IMG/VR virus record: IMGVR_UViG_3300042691_033711
Location: 1-20,878 of that record
From: a virus
Length of the DNA stretch: 20,878 nt
Reading direction: 5' to 3' (one strand)
In this document: positions 7,447-15,971 of the stretch, piece by piece
How the letters are laid out: each line of letters begins with the position of its first letter
How positions within the stretch are numbered: the stretch's first letter is position 1
The notes under the pieces: model-generated
Databases searched by the model: none
Told to the model about the DNA's origin: nothing
The model's input: only the letters and a program-made list of their open reading frames with translations
Made by a program: the position numbers and the translations under genes

Positions 7447-7470
7447 AAACCCCCGATAAACGGGGGTTTT
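7447..7470 (-). terminator. Hairpin terminator after the 441-residue gene
   Basis: A 9-bp perfect stem (AAACCCCCG at 7447-7455 with CGGGGGTTT at 7461-7469) closes the loop ATAAA. It begins 3 nt after the stop of the upstream gene and just before the terminase promoter-like site, so it insulates the two. The T-run is short on the minus strand and longer on the plus strand. Confidence 0.75.
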
Positions 7471-7472
7471 AT

Positions 7473-8798
7473 TTAAATTCCTAAGTCACTTAAATCTACA
7501 TCATCAACATCGTCATCTTCCCATTTTGAGGCTTCCTTCTCATATTCTTGTTTTTTGAGTTCGGAAACAATCTCGTCAACCATTCTTTTGATGACTTTCT
7601 CACCTTGTGGGTCACCACTGTTAATTAACTTGGCAAGTTTGAAAAATTCTTTTGCGTCTAACTTTGAAAATCTCATAAACAAATAGTTCTGAATTTCTTT
7701 CTTGTCGTCATCAAATAATTCAAGTGGATAAGCCGCTGTGAATTTTTCCCAAAAGATTGGTCCAAGTCTCATATCCCAAATTTCGGCTGGTAATGTATCT
7801 TCAGCGCCCATAATCATTTCTGCCTGACGTGGGTCATCAGGAAGACCGTGTGTTCCGAATATTTCATAAACACCCTTAACCAATTCATGAATAAGGATTG
7901 GGAAAGTGGCCGCTCTTGCTTTTACTGTTGGGGGGTCAGTTTCGGTTTCAACTTCACTTTGACCCATTTGACCTTGACCACTTGCGGCCATTCCTTCCAT
8001 GTCAGGCATAACCCAATAGAGGTGGTCCATGAGTGATTGTGTTACACCATACAGACGTGTTAATTCAGGGTTCAAACGCTCGAGTTCGTCTCTAACTAAT
8101 TCAAACATGTAATGACCTTTTTTGGCGGCTCCCTGAATTAAAGAATTAATAAATCTTCTTTTTGCTTTTTCTAAATTGAATTTCTCAAACTCATCTGTGA
8201 AGTCTTCAAGTTCTTCTTGGTGTTTGAAAGCTTGTTTAACATCTTCTTTACTCGGTTCCGTTGGCGCTCCTCTCATACCTTCAGCCGACGATAACGGACC
8301 TGAAACAAGTTTCGCATCAAATTGAATAGCTCCTTCAGGTATAGACATTTCCTTCTTTACCAAATCAACGGCCAATCTCTCGAGATATTCTTTATTTTGT
8401 GACTCAATCATCATCACTTGTTGTAGGGACTGCATGGTCATACCCATAAGTTGCATGAGTGGGTTACGACCTTGTAAAGGAGCAGTTGTACCCAAATATC
8501 TTCCAACATTTTCAACTGAGTCCTTAAATCTTTTTGACGAGATTAGCTCAACAAAATCTCTATCACCACCAGGTAAAGCCGGATGACCAGCATATGGAGT
8601 TGACTTGCTTGTAATCTTCCTTTCAATATCTTGACCCATTCTTTCAGGACCTTCGTAATCAATCGGAGCCTCGTTCAATTTTGTTTTTAATTTTTTCAAG
8701 GTTTCGTTTTCTTTTTTGGTAAGACCTTCTGTAACTAATTTTTTTTCCAAATTAGTTTTTTCTTTTAGAGTTTGTTTCATATTAGGGTTAAAGCTCAT
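7473..8798 (-). CDS. Unknown 441-residue structural-region protein
   Basis: This is the last gene of a four-gene operon; its ATG lies 1 nt after the stop of the preceding gene. The N-terminus is helical and charged (TLKEKTNLEKKLVTEGLTKKENETLKKLKT), followed by a Met/Gln-rich stretch near 113-135 (LMQLMGMTMQSLQQVMM as read across NPLMQLMGMTMQSLQQVMMI), a helical middle, a Gly/Ser/Gln linker (about 272-285) and a very acidic C-terminus (WEDDDVDDVDLSDLGI). No signal peptide, membrane segment or enzyme motif was found. I do not recognise the family. It sits directly upstream of the terminase gene, so a packaging or neck/tail role is possible. Confidence 0.85.
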   Translation of the reverse strand: MSFNPNMKQTLKEKTNLEKKLVTEGLTKKENETLKKLKTKLNEAPIDYEGPERMGQDIERKITSKSTPYAGHPALPGGDRDFVELISSKRFKDSVENVGRYLGTTAPLQGRNPLMQLMGMTMQSLQQVMMIESQNKEYLERLAVDLVKKEMSIPEGAIQFDAKLVSGPLSSAEGMRGAPTEPSKEDVKQAFKHQEELEDFTDEFEKFNLEKAKRRFINSLIQGAAKKGHYMFELVRDELERLNPELTRLYGVTQSLMDHLYWVMPDMEGMAASGQGQMGQSEVETETDPPTVKARAATFPILIHELVKGVYEIFGTHGLPDDPRQAEMIMGAEDTLPAEIWDMRLGPIFWEKFTAAYPLELFDDDKKEIQNYLFMRFSKLDAKEFFKLAKLINSGDPQGEKVIKRMVDEIVSELKKQEYEKEASKWEDDDVDDVDLSDLGI

Positions 8799-8799
8799 T

Positions 8800-9732
8800 T
8801 TACTTCAAATTAATACCAATAGCATCGAATGATAACCAATCAGGAATATCTTTTGCCTTCGGAGCTGGTTTATGTTTTGGTTGATATGGAGTTTGTGGTG
8901 TTGGTCTTTCAGGTTTAACGTCAGGTTTGACAGGGACTTCAACTTCTTTCTCCTTTGCCTTTGGGGCTGGTTTGTGTTTTGGTTGATACGGTGTCTTTGG
9001 TGATGGTTTTTCAGGTTTTACATCAGGTTTAATACTAGGTTCAATGACTGGTGCCTCCTTTTCGGCCTCCATGATTGTCTTGATAAAATCTTTTTTAGTC
9101 ATTTTAGGGGTGATATGTTTGTTAATCATTGTCATAATACTTTCTTCTAATTTACCTTCAAATGTAGGTCTAAGTGAGTTTTTTACTTTGTCGGCGTATT
9201 TTCCAGCAACAACACTTCCCACTTTTTCTAAATAATTTTCAAAACCAAACTCTTCGTTAGTTTCATCTTTTTTTTCAGGTAATTTACTAAAATTTTTGGT
9301 TGAGTCCGCAAATTCTTTTGCCATTTTACACCATTTTTTCTGTTCCTTAGTTTTACCATCTCCGCATTTTGCGAAAAAATATTTTTGTTGTTTTTTTGAT
9401 TCGAATTTTTCGTTCAAATCGTCACTCATTGCTAACCCAAGTTGTGGGTCTTTTTCACTTACCGCTAAGGCAATATCTTCAGTTTCAGTATCATCAACTT
9501 CACTCATTGGAGTTTTAATTTTACCATCCGCAGTTGCAATTCCTTTTTCTTGAGCCATTTTCATATCGGCCGGATTTTTAGGGTCTAAAAGAATTTCGGC
9601 CTCATTATTTTCTTCTTTAGCTTCAACCAATCTATTATATAACGCCTCAATCTGCTTTGGTTTCAGGTCTGCTAATGTAGATGTATTGAACCCATGTTCC
9701 AATAATCTTAATATCTTTTTTTCAATGTTCAT
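8800..9732 (-). CDS. Unknown Lys/Glu/Pro-rich protein with a 26-residue tandem-type repeat
   Basis: This is a 310-residue protein. It begins with a short helical region (1-45), then an acidic linker, then a compact block around 111-142, ESKKQQKYFFAKCGDG with KEQKKWCKMAKEFAD. That block contains two Cys and an SK-x-QQ-x-F pattern seen in small phage virion proteins (DUF3008-like, by memory). A helical region follows (160-225). Residues 235-260 and 269-294 are near-identical Pro/Lys-rich repeats (KPDVKPE, then TPYQPKHKPAPKAK). The start overlaps the preceding gene by 11 nt, implying translational coupling. The function is unknown; a flexible linker or scaffold-like role is a guess. Confidence 0.83.
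   Translation of the reverse strand: MNIEKKILRLLEHGFNTSTLADLKPKQIEALYNRLVEAKEENNEAEILLDPKNPADMKMAQEKGIATADGKIKTPMSEVDDTETEDIALAVSEKDPQLGLAMSDDLNEKFESKKQQKYFFAKCGDGKTKEQKKWCKMAKEFADSTKNFSKLPEKKDETNEEFGFENYLEKVGSVVAGKYADKVKNSLRPTFEGKLEESIMTMINKHITPKMTKKDFIKTIMEAEKEAPVIEPSIKPDVKPEKPSPKTPYQPKHKPAPKAKEKEVEVPVKPDVKPERPTPQTPYQPKHKPAPKAKDIPDWLSFDAIGINLK
8851..9030 (-). repeat. Two 78-nt in-frame repeats inside the 310-residue gene
   Basis: The copies lie at 8953-9030 and 8851-8928 and encode 26 residues each, differing at three positions (Lys/Arg, Ser/Thr, Lys/Gln). They are separated by 24 nt encoding the acidic spacer EKEVEVPV. The synonymous differences show that they are not a recent exact duplication. 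Confidence 0.85.
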
Positions 9733-10132
9733 AAACCACTTTTTTTTCGAACTCCAATACTAAATCTCGTTCGTAAAGTTTATTTTTAACTGTTTCTTCT
9801 TTCTCTCCATAACGAAAAACTAATCGTGTTTTCGTATCAAAATTTACTTCTTCACTATCATTCTCCCAAGATAGAGCAATAACACCGTCAATTGCGTCTA
9901 TCATAGAAAAAAAATCGGAGTTCTGAATAACCGTCATACTAATCGTATCGTTTTTTAGAACTCCTACCTTTTTTATAAATTCTAAGTCTGGTGGTGATGG
10001 GTATCCGTTTGATGGTTTTGACTCCCATGACTCACCCCAAACTCCGTCTAAACTATCCGAGAATATAAATTCATAAATGTTATCTCCCTTATAGTTTGGG
10101 CCTAATTCATTAACATATATCAAATAACTCAT
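9722..10132 (-). CDS. Unknown 136-residue protein in a coupled operon
   Basis: Its ATG overlaps the stop of the 410-residue gene by 4 nt (ATGA) and its own end overlaps the next start by 11 nt, so it is translationally coupled on both sides. The sequence looks mostly beta (YLIYVNELG, YEFIFSD, ISMTVIQN, TRLVFRYG, LVLEFEKKVVYE) with a Pro/Gly-rich loop (SKPSNGYPSPPD) at about 40-50. A small beta-barrel tail or neck component would fit. No family is recognised. An A8 run near its end (coding strand, 9740-9747) is noted under rejected items. Confidence 0.82.
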   Translation of the reverse strand: MSYLIYVNELGPNYKGDNIYEFIFSDSLDGVWGESWESKPSNGYPSPPDLEFIKKVGVLKNDTISMTVIQNSDFFSMIDAIDGVIALSWENDSEEVNFDTKTRLVFRYGEKEETVKNKLYERDLVLEFEKKVVYEH

Positions 10133-11361
10133 AGAATTTCACCTTTTGGTGTTATTCTTATTTTAGTTTCATTAACTTGAAAAATCAAATCGTTTTTCTT
10201 ATTTCTACCGAGCAATTTAGCGTCTGAAAATTTGTTAATCAATTTACGAGAAACAACTTCTTGCTCAACGTTTTCACTCAACTTATTAATTTTCCAAATC
10301 ATTTCTTTTTTGGTATTTTTCTTTTGTTCGGTAATAACTTTTTCATTTTCAGTTACCTTGAAGTATTTTTTCAAAATCTTATCGACATTTGACTCCCCAA
10401 ACAATCCTTCAATCATCTCTTCAACTCCAAATGAATGTCTATCCTCAAGTCCTTGAATTTTTGGTACTCTTGGTTCTTCAGGAGCGTCCATCTCAAACTC
10501 GTCAAACATTTCGGTCATTTCAGCAGGTACTTCTTCAGCCGGCATTTCTTCGGCTCCCATTTCATCAGGCATTTCTTCATCGCCCATATCTTCCATACCC
10601 ATGTCTTCACCTGACATTTCCTCACCTTCAAATTTACCCATAATCTCGTCTCTGTCTTCTTCGTCCAATTGATTTAAATCAAAAGCAGACAACACAGAAT
10701 TGATTACATATTTGATATCCTTTGAGGTCATCGGATTTTCTTCGTCAGCGGCAAGTGTTCTGATTTTTTGTGCCAACTTACCGGTCAATTTTTGAACGGT
10801 CTTGAATGTTACCACTTCCTCATCTTGACCCTCTTCATCTGGCATTTCTGCTTCAGGTTCCATTGGTTCCTCAGGCATTTCAGGTGCGGGTTCTTCAGCA
10901 GGAGCGGGAGCTGGCTCAGGGGCCGGTGCCGGAGCTGGCGCGGGTGCCGCTGTTGGTGGAGCTTGTTCCATCTTCAAGAAGTATTTTGTCTTATCTTTTT
11001 TGCTATCGCCCTCATTGAATAATGAAACGTTACTGTCGTTACCAACTAAATTATTAACTTCTTTGGTAATCAAGTTCAATCTCTTAAACGCTTGAGAATA
11101 TGATGAATAGTATTTTCTATTTTTCATAGGTTCCATGTAATCCATTTCAGACTCATTAAGCCCTTTCACGATTACATAACCGTTCTTTTCCTTATCAATT
11201 CTATAGGTATAACCATCAGGTAATACTTTTTTGTATTCAACTGATGTGTCCTCGTTAATTGGGGTTGGTATGTTTTCTTTATATCTCGCAATTTCAATCA
11301 TGCGATTAATTTTATCCATACCTTGAAGTTTTTCACTTCCTACTGGTTTAAGTTTTCCCAT
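10129..11361 (-). CDS. Unknown protein with Ala-Pro linker and acidic Met-rich region
   Basis: This is the first gene of the four-gene operon; it has 410 residues. In order: a basic N-terminal domain (1-130, including KKVLPDGYTYRIDKEKNGYVI), an Ala-Pro linker (about 134-160), an acidic stretch (161-182), a small helical domain at 186-245 (KTVQKLTGKLAQKIRTLA, then SKDIKYVINSVLSAFDL), a Met/Glu/Asp-rich low-complexity region (246-298), and a C-terminal domain (about 315-410) ending in a beta stretch (DLIFQVNETKIRITPKGEIL). The linkers suggest flexible tethering of three small domains. The composition resembles the partial acidic protein at the left edge. The function is unknown; virion or scaffold-associated is a guess. 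Confidence 0.83.
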   Translation of the reverse strand: MGKLKPVGSEKLQGMDKINRMIEIARYKENIPTPINEDTSVEYKKVLPDGYTYRIDKEKNGYVIVKGLNESEMDYMEPMKNRKYYSSYSQAFKRLNLITKEVNNLVGNDSNVSLFNEGDSKKDKTKYFLKMEQAPPTAAPAPAPAPAPEPAPAPAEEPAPEMPEEPMEPEAEMPDEEGQDEEVVTFKTVQKLTGKLAQKIRTLAADEENPMTSKDIKYVINSVLSAFDLNQLDEEDRDEIMGKFEGEEMSGEDMGMEDMGDEEMPDEMGAEEMPAEEVPAEMTEMFDEFEMDAPEEPRVPKIQGLEDRHSFGVEEMIEGLFGESNVDKILKKYFKVTENEKVITEQKKNTKKEMIWKINKLSENVEQEVVSRKLINKFSDAKLLGRNKKNDLIFQVNETKIRITPKGEIL

Positions 11362-11389
11362 TTTATTTTTTTTGTGAAAATTATTTTTA

Positions 11390-11397
11390 TATAAATA
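11390..11397 (-). promoter_or_regulatory. TATTTATA promoter-like site of the four-gene operon
   Basis: The minus strand reads ATATTTATATAAAAATAA, with TATTTATA ending 28 nt before ATG 11361. It would drive the run of coupled genes from 11361 to 7473. Confidence 0.55.
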
Positions 11398-11420
11398 TAT
11401 CAGTATTAAGAAAATTCAAT

Positions 11421-13604
11421 TTACATCTTACTTCCATACTGACTATAGAATGATTTTAAAATTTCAAAGTTCATGTGAGTCCCTCCTTTATTAAAACAAA
11501 CTACTTTACCATCATATTGTTCTTTACGTGAACAATACCATTTTAATCTTTGTCTTGTTTGTCCGTAAAAACCTGTTGTTCCCCAATTATTAGGGTCACA
11601 ATATAGAATAGTGTTAGCTCCAAAAGATAAACCTGTTTCATAAGTTGAGGGGTCAATTAAACCAACTAAACTTAGTGAGCTATTGCCAGCGTGTTTCCAA
11701 GCTTCTCTTCCTCCTTGTGAAAATCCGGCAATTGAAGATACTTCTCCCCCAAATTTTTCTTTTACATAGGCTCTTACATTTTCTAAACTATTCATGTGAT
11801 GTGTAACTACTATAATAATGTTAGAAGCATAAGGTGACATCACACTAATATATTTTTTTATAGCTTCAGGTTTGGCGCTACCCTTTGAGTATCCCGAAGT
11901 GTGAGCCCCTCCAAAAAGAACGTGAACTTTATTACCTGTGTAACCATCAGGTTTTATAATCGCATATTCTTTATCCGAAGTCGTCGATACATCTGAAATC
12001 TGATTGATTTTAGAATCGGTTCGGGGTGATTGGTCTGGTAAAGCTTCAACTTTTGTTTTTTGTATTTTCCCAATTTTACTCGGGTCTTTAACTATCACAT
12101 CATTAATTGATAGTATAATTTTTTCTACGTCTTCAGGGGAAGCTATACCTGTTTCGTCTAATCCTGAGGATTTTTGAAAGTTCTTAACCGCGGCCTCAGT
12201 TTCATTACCAAATTTACCATCAACTCCCCATTTAGGTAATGAAAATCCTAAAATTTGTAATGCGGTTTGTAATGTCTCAACATTTGGGTCATAAGGGATT
12301 GGTGACCCTTCCGACTTCAAATTCTTTAAAGGACTTGTAAGTGAATTTAGTTTTTCTAACTTTGTAGTTAATTCATCTACATTTTTTTCTTCAGTTGGTG
12401 AAACATTATCAGAGTATGATGTTTCACTCCCCGTGAATATTTTGTCAGAATTAGTCAGTAGTTCTCTCAAATGTCTTCCTCTTGGTAATCCAAGATGGAC
12501 GTGGGTACCCTTATGCATTTTTGAACACGACTCATCCGTACACCACTCCGTTACCTCACCAATATAGTCACCAAGTTTAACGGTATCACCAGGTGTTAAT
12601 TTTACGTTTTTCAAGTGAGTATAAAAAATATCAGGAAACTCACCAGTTCCCTTGATTGATACTTGAGTTCCAAAAACTTTACCTGACCTTTTATTAGTAT
12701 TTCTAATTTTGGTTACTTTACCTTCAGTATAAGAATTTACCACACTACCAGGAGGGGCAAATATGTCCCAAGCATTGTCGGATTGCCAATTACCAAATGC
12801 TCTTTTACTGTGATTGGCCGGTCCATTTTGAATATCAGTTTCAAACGGACCTCCAATATTTGTGGTTGTCTCTTTTAATGTGTATGTTTTGTCAATTAGT
12901 TTATCCTCAAAACTGTGGAGTTTTTCAATATATCCATTACGTCTCAAAGCTTTGAAAACTAAATTTTCGTCAGAGTATTCCCCCCTTTTCTCAAGACCAC
13001 AAGTCCTATATTTTTTAAGTTTGTCTTTGTATTTTTTGATGATTTCTTTAGCCTTTTCAATCGGCTCATCAGAGGCATTTTCGATTACACCGTCAATAAT
13101 ATCCATCCATTGATTTGTTTTTGTTTTAATCAATGCCGTATCAATTTTCACATTTTCTTTTTCAGGTTTGTTTGACCATTCATCGAATAATACCGAATAA
13201 ACTCCACTACTAAAATGAGCTTCGGTTTCATTTTGAACATATAACTCAACGTCATAACCAAAAATAGTTATGTCATGCTTGTCGTTGTATAAAGTTTTTT
13301 TTAGATTAAATAATTCTTTGTATAGGTCTAATTGTTCTTCGGGAAACTGAGCAAAGTCAGCTACAATATGTAAGTCAATGTCAGAAAAACTTGACCAATT
13401 AAAATTCGCCAAAGAGCCGGTCATGATTACGTCCGTTACCACAACTTCAACTTTTAGATACTCGATAAAGTCATTGGCAATCTCCAAAAGAGCTTCCCTA
13501 ACTTTGGGAGTCATTTTAACTTTACCATCAACTTTCTTCCAAATTTTAGGATTTAGAGTTTCTCTTACCCTAAAACTTGATAAAATTCTTTGTAGATTAC
13601 TCAT
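11421..13604 (-). CDS. Four-domain protein: nucleotidyltransferase, M23 peptidase, peptidoglycan-binding, alpha/beta-hydrolase
   Basis: This protein has 727 residues from ATG 13604; the GTG at 13607 is rejected because a TATTTATG site ends 4 nt before 13604. Domain 1 (about 1-200) is a polymerase-beta-type nucleotidyltransferase: GSLANFNWSSFSDIDLH at 63-79 (GS, Asp75, Asp77) and a third acid at DVE (118-120). Domain 2 (about 250-385) is M23/LytM-like: NAWDIFAPPG with Asp280, YTHL with His330, and HVH at 368-370. The usual first zinc His is replaced (Asp276 in DNAWD). Domain 3 (about 437-500) is a peptidoglycan-binding fold (LQTALQILGF, VDGKFGNETEAAVKNFQ). Domain 4 (about 545-727) has GFSQGG with Ser629, Asp651 and His710, a hydrolase triad. 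It probably degrades cell wall in the virion or at lysis. No signal peptide is seen. Confidence 0.88.
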   Translation of the reverse strand: MSNLQRILSSFRVRETLNPKIWKKVDGKVKMTPKVREALLEIANDFIEYLKVEVVVTDVIMTGSLANFNWSSFSDIDLHIVADFAQFPEEQLDLYKELFNLKKTLYNDKHDITIFGYDVELYVQNETEAHFSSGVYSVLFDEWSNKPEKENVKIDTALIKTKTNQWMDIIDGVIENASDEPIEKAKEIIKKYKDKLKKYRTCGLEKRGEYSDENLVFKALRRNGYIEKLHSFEDKLIDKTYTLKETTTNIGGPFETDIQNGPANHSKRAFGNWQSDNAWDIFAPPGSVVNSYTEGKVTKIRNTNKRSGKVFGTQVSIKGTGEFPDIFYTHLKNVKLTPGDTVKLGDYIGEVTEWCTDESCSKMHKGTHVHLGLPRGRHLRELLTNSDKIFTGSETSYSDNVSPTEEKNVDELTTKLEKLNSLTSPLKNLKSEGSPIPYDPNVETLQTALQILGFSLPKWGVDGKFGNETEAAVKNFQKSSGLDETGIASPEDVEKIILSINDVIVKDPSKIGKIQKTKVEALPDQSPRTDSKINQISDVSTTSDKEYAIIKPDGYTGNKVHVLFGGAHTSGYSKGSAKPEAIKKYISVMSPYASNIIIVVTHHMNSLENVRAYVKEKFGGEVSSIAGFSQGGREAWKHAGNSSLSLVGLIDPSTYETGLSFGANTILYCDPNNWGTTGFYGQTRQRLKWYCSRKEQYDGKVVCFNKGGTHMNFEILKSFYSQYGSKM

Positions 13605-13608
13605 CACT

Positions 13609-13616
13609 CATAAATA
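13609..13616 (-). promoter_or_regulatory. TATTTATG promoter-like site, 4 nt from start codon
   Basis: The minus strand reads AAGTATTTATGAGTGATG. Four nt separate the site from the start at 13604, matching the spacing at rpsU and at 1283-1290. Confidence 0.5.
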
Positions 13617-13634
13617 CTTGAGTCGAGTCATTTG

Positions 13635-13877
13635 TTATACTTTTTTATATTTGAAGGCCTTTGCGATTTTACTACTGAAAAATTTACCCTGTGACTCACT
13701 CATTCTAAATTGGGTATATAGTTGGTGGGGTATTTCCATGTATTCATAGAGAGCTCCGTTGTTGAATGTAACGAGCAAATTTTTAGTTTCAGTATCGTAT
13801 TCAGTTTTCTTAATGTTACTTGACTGAATTTCATTGATAATTTTTGTTCCGATAATTTCTTCTTTGAGTATTGCCAT
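13635..13877 (-). CDS. KTSC-domain protein
   Basis: This 80-residue protein is almost entirely one KTSC domain (PF13619 type): SSNIKKTEYDTETKNLLVTF (residues 19-38), NGALYEYMEIPHQLYTQF, and SESQGKFFSSKIAKAF. The family signature is S-S-x-I-x-x-x-x-Y-D, then L-x-V-x-F-x-x-G-x-x-Y-x-Y, then S-x-G-x-F-F. The domain is small, beta-rich, common in phages and bacteria, and without an assigned biochemical role. The start is divergent from the Clp gene, with only 20 nt between the two ATGs. The shared A/T-rich spacer holds TATAAAATA, a weak relative of the TATTTAT site in both orientations. Confidence 0.88.
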   Translation of the reverse strand: MAILKEEIIGTKIINEIQSSNIKKTEYDTETKNLLVTFNNGALYEYMEIPHQLYTQFRMSESQGKFFSSKIAKAFKYKKV

Positions 13878-13897
13878 AACTTTTTTTTTATAAAATA

Positions 13898-15958
13898 ATG
13901 GTTATTATTAGAAAAAAAACAGTTATGATAGAATCCGCGGATAATGATGGGAAAAAATCTAAACAGACCACAAGTGATAGTGGTACCCCTGTATTAGATA
14001 ACTTTAGTAGAGATTTAATTAAACTCGCCGAGCAAGGTAAAATTGACCCCGTTGTCGGTAGGGAGAGGGAAATAACAAGGATTGCTCAAATTCTTTCAAG
14101 AAGAAAGAAGAATAATCCAATCATCATTGGTGAGCCCGGTTGTGGTAAAACCGCAATTGTTGAGGGTCTTGCCATCAAGATATTTGAAGGCGATTGTCCA
14201 AGAAACCTACAAGATAAACGTATCGTATCTTTGGACATGACCTCAATTGTTGCCGGTACAAAGTATCGTGGTCAATTCGAGGAACGTATGAAAGTGATTA
14301 TTGAAGAGCTTCAGAACAACCCAAATATCATCGTTTTCATTGATGAGATACATACAATTGTGGGGGCAGGTAATTCGTCAGGTTCATTGGACGCGTCAAA
14401 CATATTCAAACCAGCTCTTGCTCGTGGCGAAATTCAATGTGTGGGGGCAACAACAAATGATGAGTATCGTAAAAATTTTGAGAAGGATGGGGCTCTTGAA
14501 CGTAGGTTCCAAAAGGTAGTTGTTGATGCGGCAACCAAGGCGGAAACACTACAAATCCTACAAAACACAAAAGACAAATACGAAACGTATCACAAAGTTT
14601 CTTACTCGGATACCATTTTGAGTTTGTGTGTTGATTTGGCCGAGCGATATATTACAGACAGAGAATTTCCTGATAAGGCATTTGACATTATTGATGAAGT
14701 CGGAGCAAGAAGTCAGGTTGAGATTAAAATGCCCGAGATAATTGATGACTTGAAAAAACAAGCTCAAGATATCAAACAACAAAAACTCGATGTTGTTAAA
14801 AAACAAAATTATGAGGAAGCCGCAAATTTGAGAGATAAGGAAAAGAAAATCCTATCGAAACTCGAGGATGAAAAGAAAAAATTCGAGTATGATTTGTTGT
14901 TATCAAAGAGAGATGTAACCGAAGAATTGGTATATGAAGTTGTTTCAAACATGACCAAAATCCCAATTTCAAAACTTAATTCAGATGAGACAAAACTATT
15001 AACAGAGCTTGAGAAAAATCTTTCAGGTAAAGTTATTGGTCAAGAAGAGGCGGTCATCAAAATCTCAAAATCAATTAGAAGAAACCGTTTAGGTATCAAG
15101 GACCCGAATAAACCAATTGGTTCATTTATTTTCCTTGGCTCAACTGGTGTCGGTAAAACATTACTGGCAAAACAACTCGCAAAGGAAATCTTTGGTAGTG
15201 AAGACAATCTTATCAGAGTTGATATGTCAGAGTTTCAAGAAAAACACACAATCTCTCGTTTGATTGGAGCTCCTCCAGGATATGTGGGATATGATGAGGG
15301 TGGTCAATTGACAGAACAGGTAAAAAACAAACCATATTCGGTTGTATTGTTTGACGAGATTGAAAAGGCAAACAAGGATATCTTTTCGGCACTTTTACAA
15401 GTTTTAGACGATGGACATATCACAGACGGACTTGGTAGAAAAATAAACTTCAAGAATTGTGTAATCATAATGACATCAAATATTGGTGTTAAAATGTTAC
15501 AAGATTTTGGTTCAGGAATTGGTTTCAAATCAGCGGCGAACACATATATCGAAGAAGAGTATAAGAGAGATATGTTGAAAAAGGAGCTCAAGAAATTTTT
15601 TGCCCCTGAGTTCTTAAACCGAATTGATGAGATTATCGTATTCAATAACTTGAAGAAAGAACAAATCGCCGAGATTGTAAAAATTGAATTAAATAAATTA
15701 TCAAAAAGATTGACAGGTTTGAGATATCGTATTAACTTTACTGACTCAATTGTTGATTTAATATCAGAAGTTGGTTTTGATGAAACCTATGGAGCTCGTC
15801 CATTGAAAAGGGCAATCCAAGACAAAATCGAAGATTATATTTCTGAAGAAGTATTAAAAGGGAACATATCCGAAGAAAAGGAATATGAGTTAGTCGCGGA
15901 AGAAGGTAATGTAAAAATTACCGAGACTAAAAAGACAAGAAAGAAGAAGGGGTCATAA
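13898..15958 (+). CDS. clpC: ClpC-like AAA+ unfoldase lacking the N-terminal domain
   Basis: This 686-residue protein should be a hexameric ATPase that unfolds proteins for a ClpP-type peptidase. AAA-1: GEPGCGKT (78-85), pore loop KYRG (122-125), FIDEIH (147-152), ERRF arginine region (201-204). A UVR/coiled-coil segment follows (about 290-330, [17 protein letters not shown]), typical of ClpC. AAA-2: GSTGVGKT (414-421), pore loop GYVGYDEGG (461-469), LFDE (484-487), [11 protein letters not shown] (572-582). An IGF tripeptide at 541-543 occupies the position of the ClpP-docking loop of ClpC/ClpA, so ClpP partnership looks preserved. The usual 140-150-residue Clp N-domain, which binds adaptors and substrates, is replaced by about 30 polar residues. 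Host ClpC is around 800-850 residues. The gene is on the plus strand. No ClpP is in the window. Confidence 0.95.
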   Translation: MVIIRKKTVMIESADNDGKKSKQTTSDSGTPVLDNFSRDLIKLAEQGKIDPVVGREREITRIAQILSRRKKNNPIIIGEPGCGKTAIVEGLAIKIFEGDCPRNLQDKRIVSLDMTSIVAGTKYRGQFEERMKVIIEELQNNPNIIVFIDEIHTIVGAGNSSGSLDASNIFKPALARGEIQCVGATTNDEYRKNFEKDGALERRFQKVVVDAATKAETLQILQNTKDKYETYHKVSYSDTILSLCVDLAERYITDREFPDKAFDIIDEVGARSQVEIKMPEIIDDLKKQAQDIKQQKLDVVKKQNYEEAANLRDKEKKILSKLEDEKKKFEYDLLLSKRDVTEELVYEVVSNMTKIPISKLNSDETKLLTELEKNLSGKVIGQEEAVIKISKSIRRNRLGIKDPNKPIGSFIFLGSTGVGKTLLAKQLAKEIFGSEDNLIRVDMSEFQEKHTISRLIGAPPGYVGYDEGGQLTEQVKNKPYSVVLFDEIEKANKDIFSALLQVLDDGHITDGLGRKINFKNCVIIMTSNIGVKMLQDFGSGIGFKSAANTYIEEEYKRDMLKKELKKFFAPEFLNRIDEIIVFNNLKKEQIAEIVKIELNKLSKRLTGLRYRINFTDSIVDLISEVGFDETYGARPLKRAIQDKIEDYISEEVLKGNISEEKEYELVAEEGNVKITETKKTRKKKGS

Positions 15959-15971
15959 GACCCCTTTTTTT
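15949..15971 (+). terminator. Terminator overlapping the end of the Clp gene
   Basis: GGGGTC (15949-15954), loop ATAA, GACCCC (15959-15964), then seven T. The TAA stop codon of the Clp gene lies in the loop. It also separates the convergent gene that ends at 15970. Confidence 0.88.

Noticed and set aside
9740-9747. A8 run on the coding strand near the end of the 136-residue gene, as a programmed frameshift that would join it to the 310-residue gene
   Set aside because: The downstream gene has a good ATG 11 nt before the upstream stop, no stimulatory structure is evident, and a +1 shift would be needed; ordinary translational coupling is enough.
10768-11022. Plus-strand frames opposite the Ala-Pro and acidic regions of the 410-residue gene
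   Set aside because: Their Arg/Leu/Cys/Trp-rich composition is the mirror of GC-richer low-complexity codons on the minus strand; there is no upstream signal and no plausible protein.
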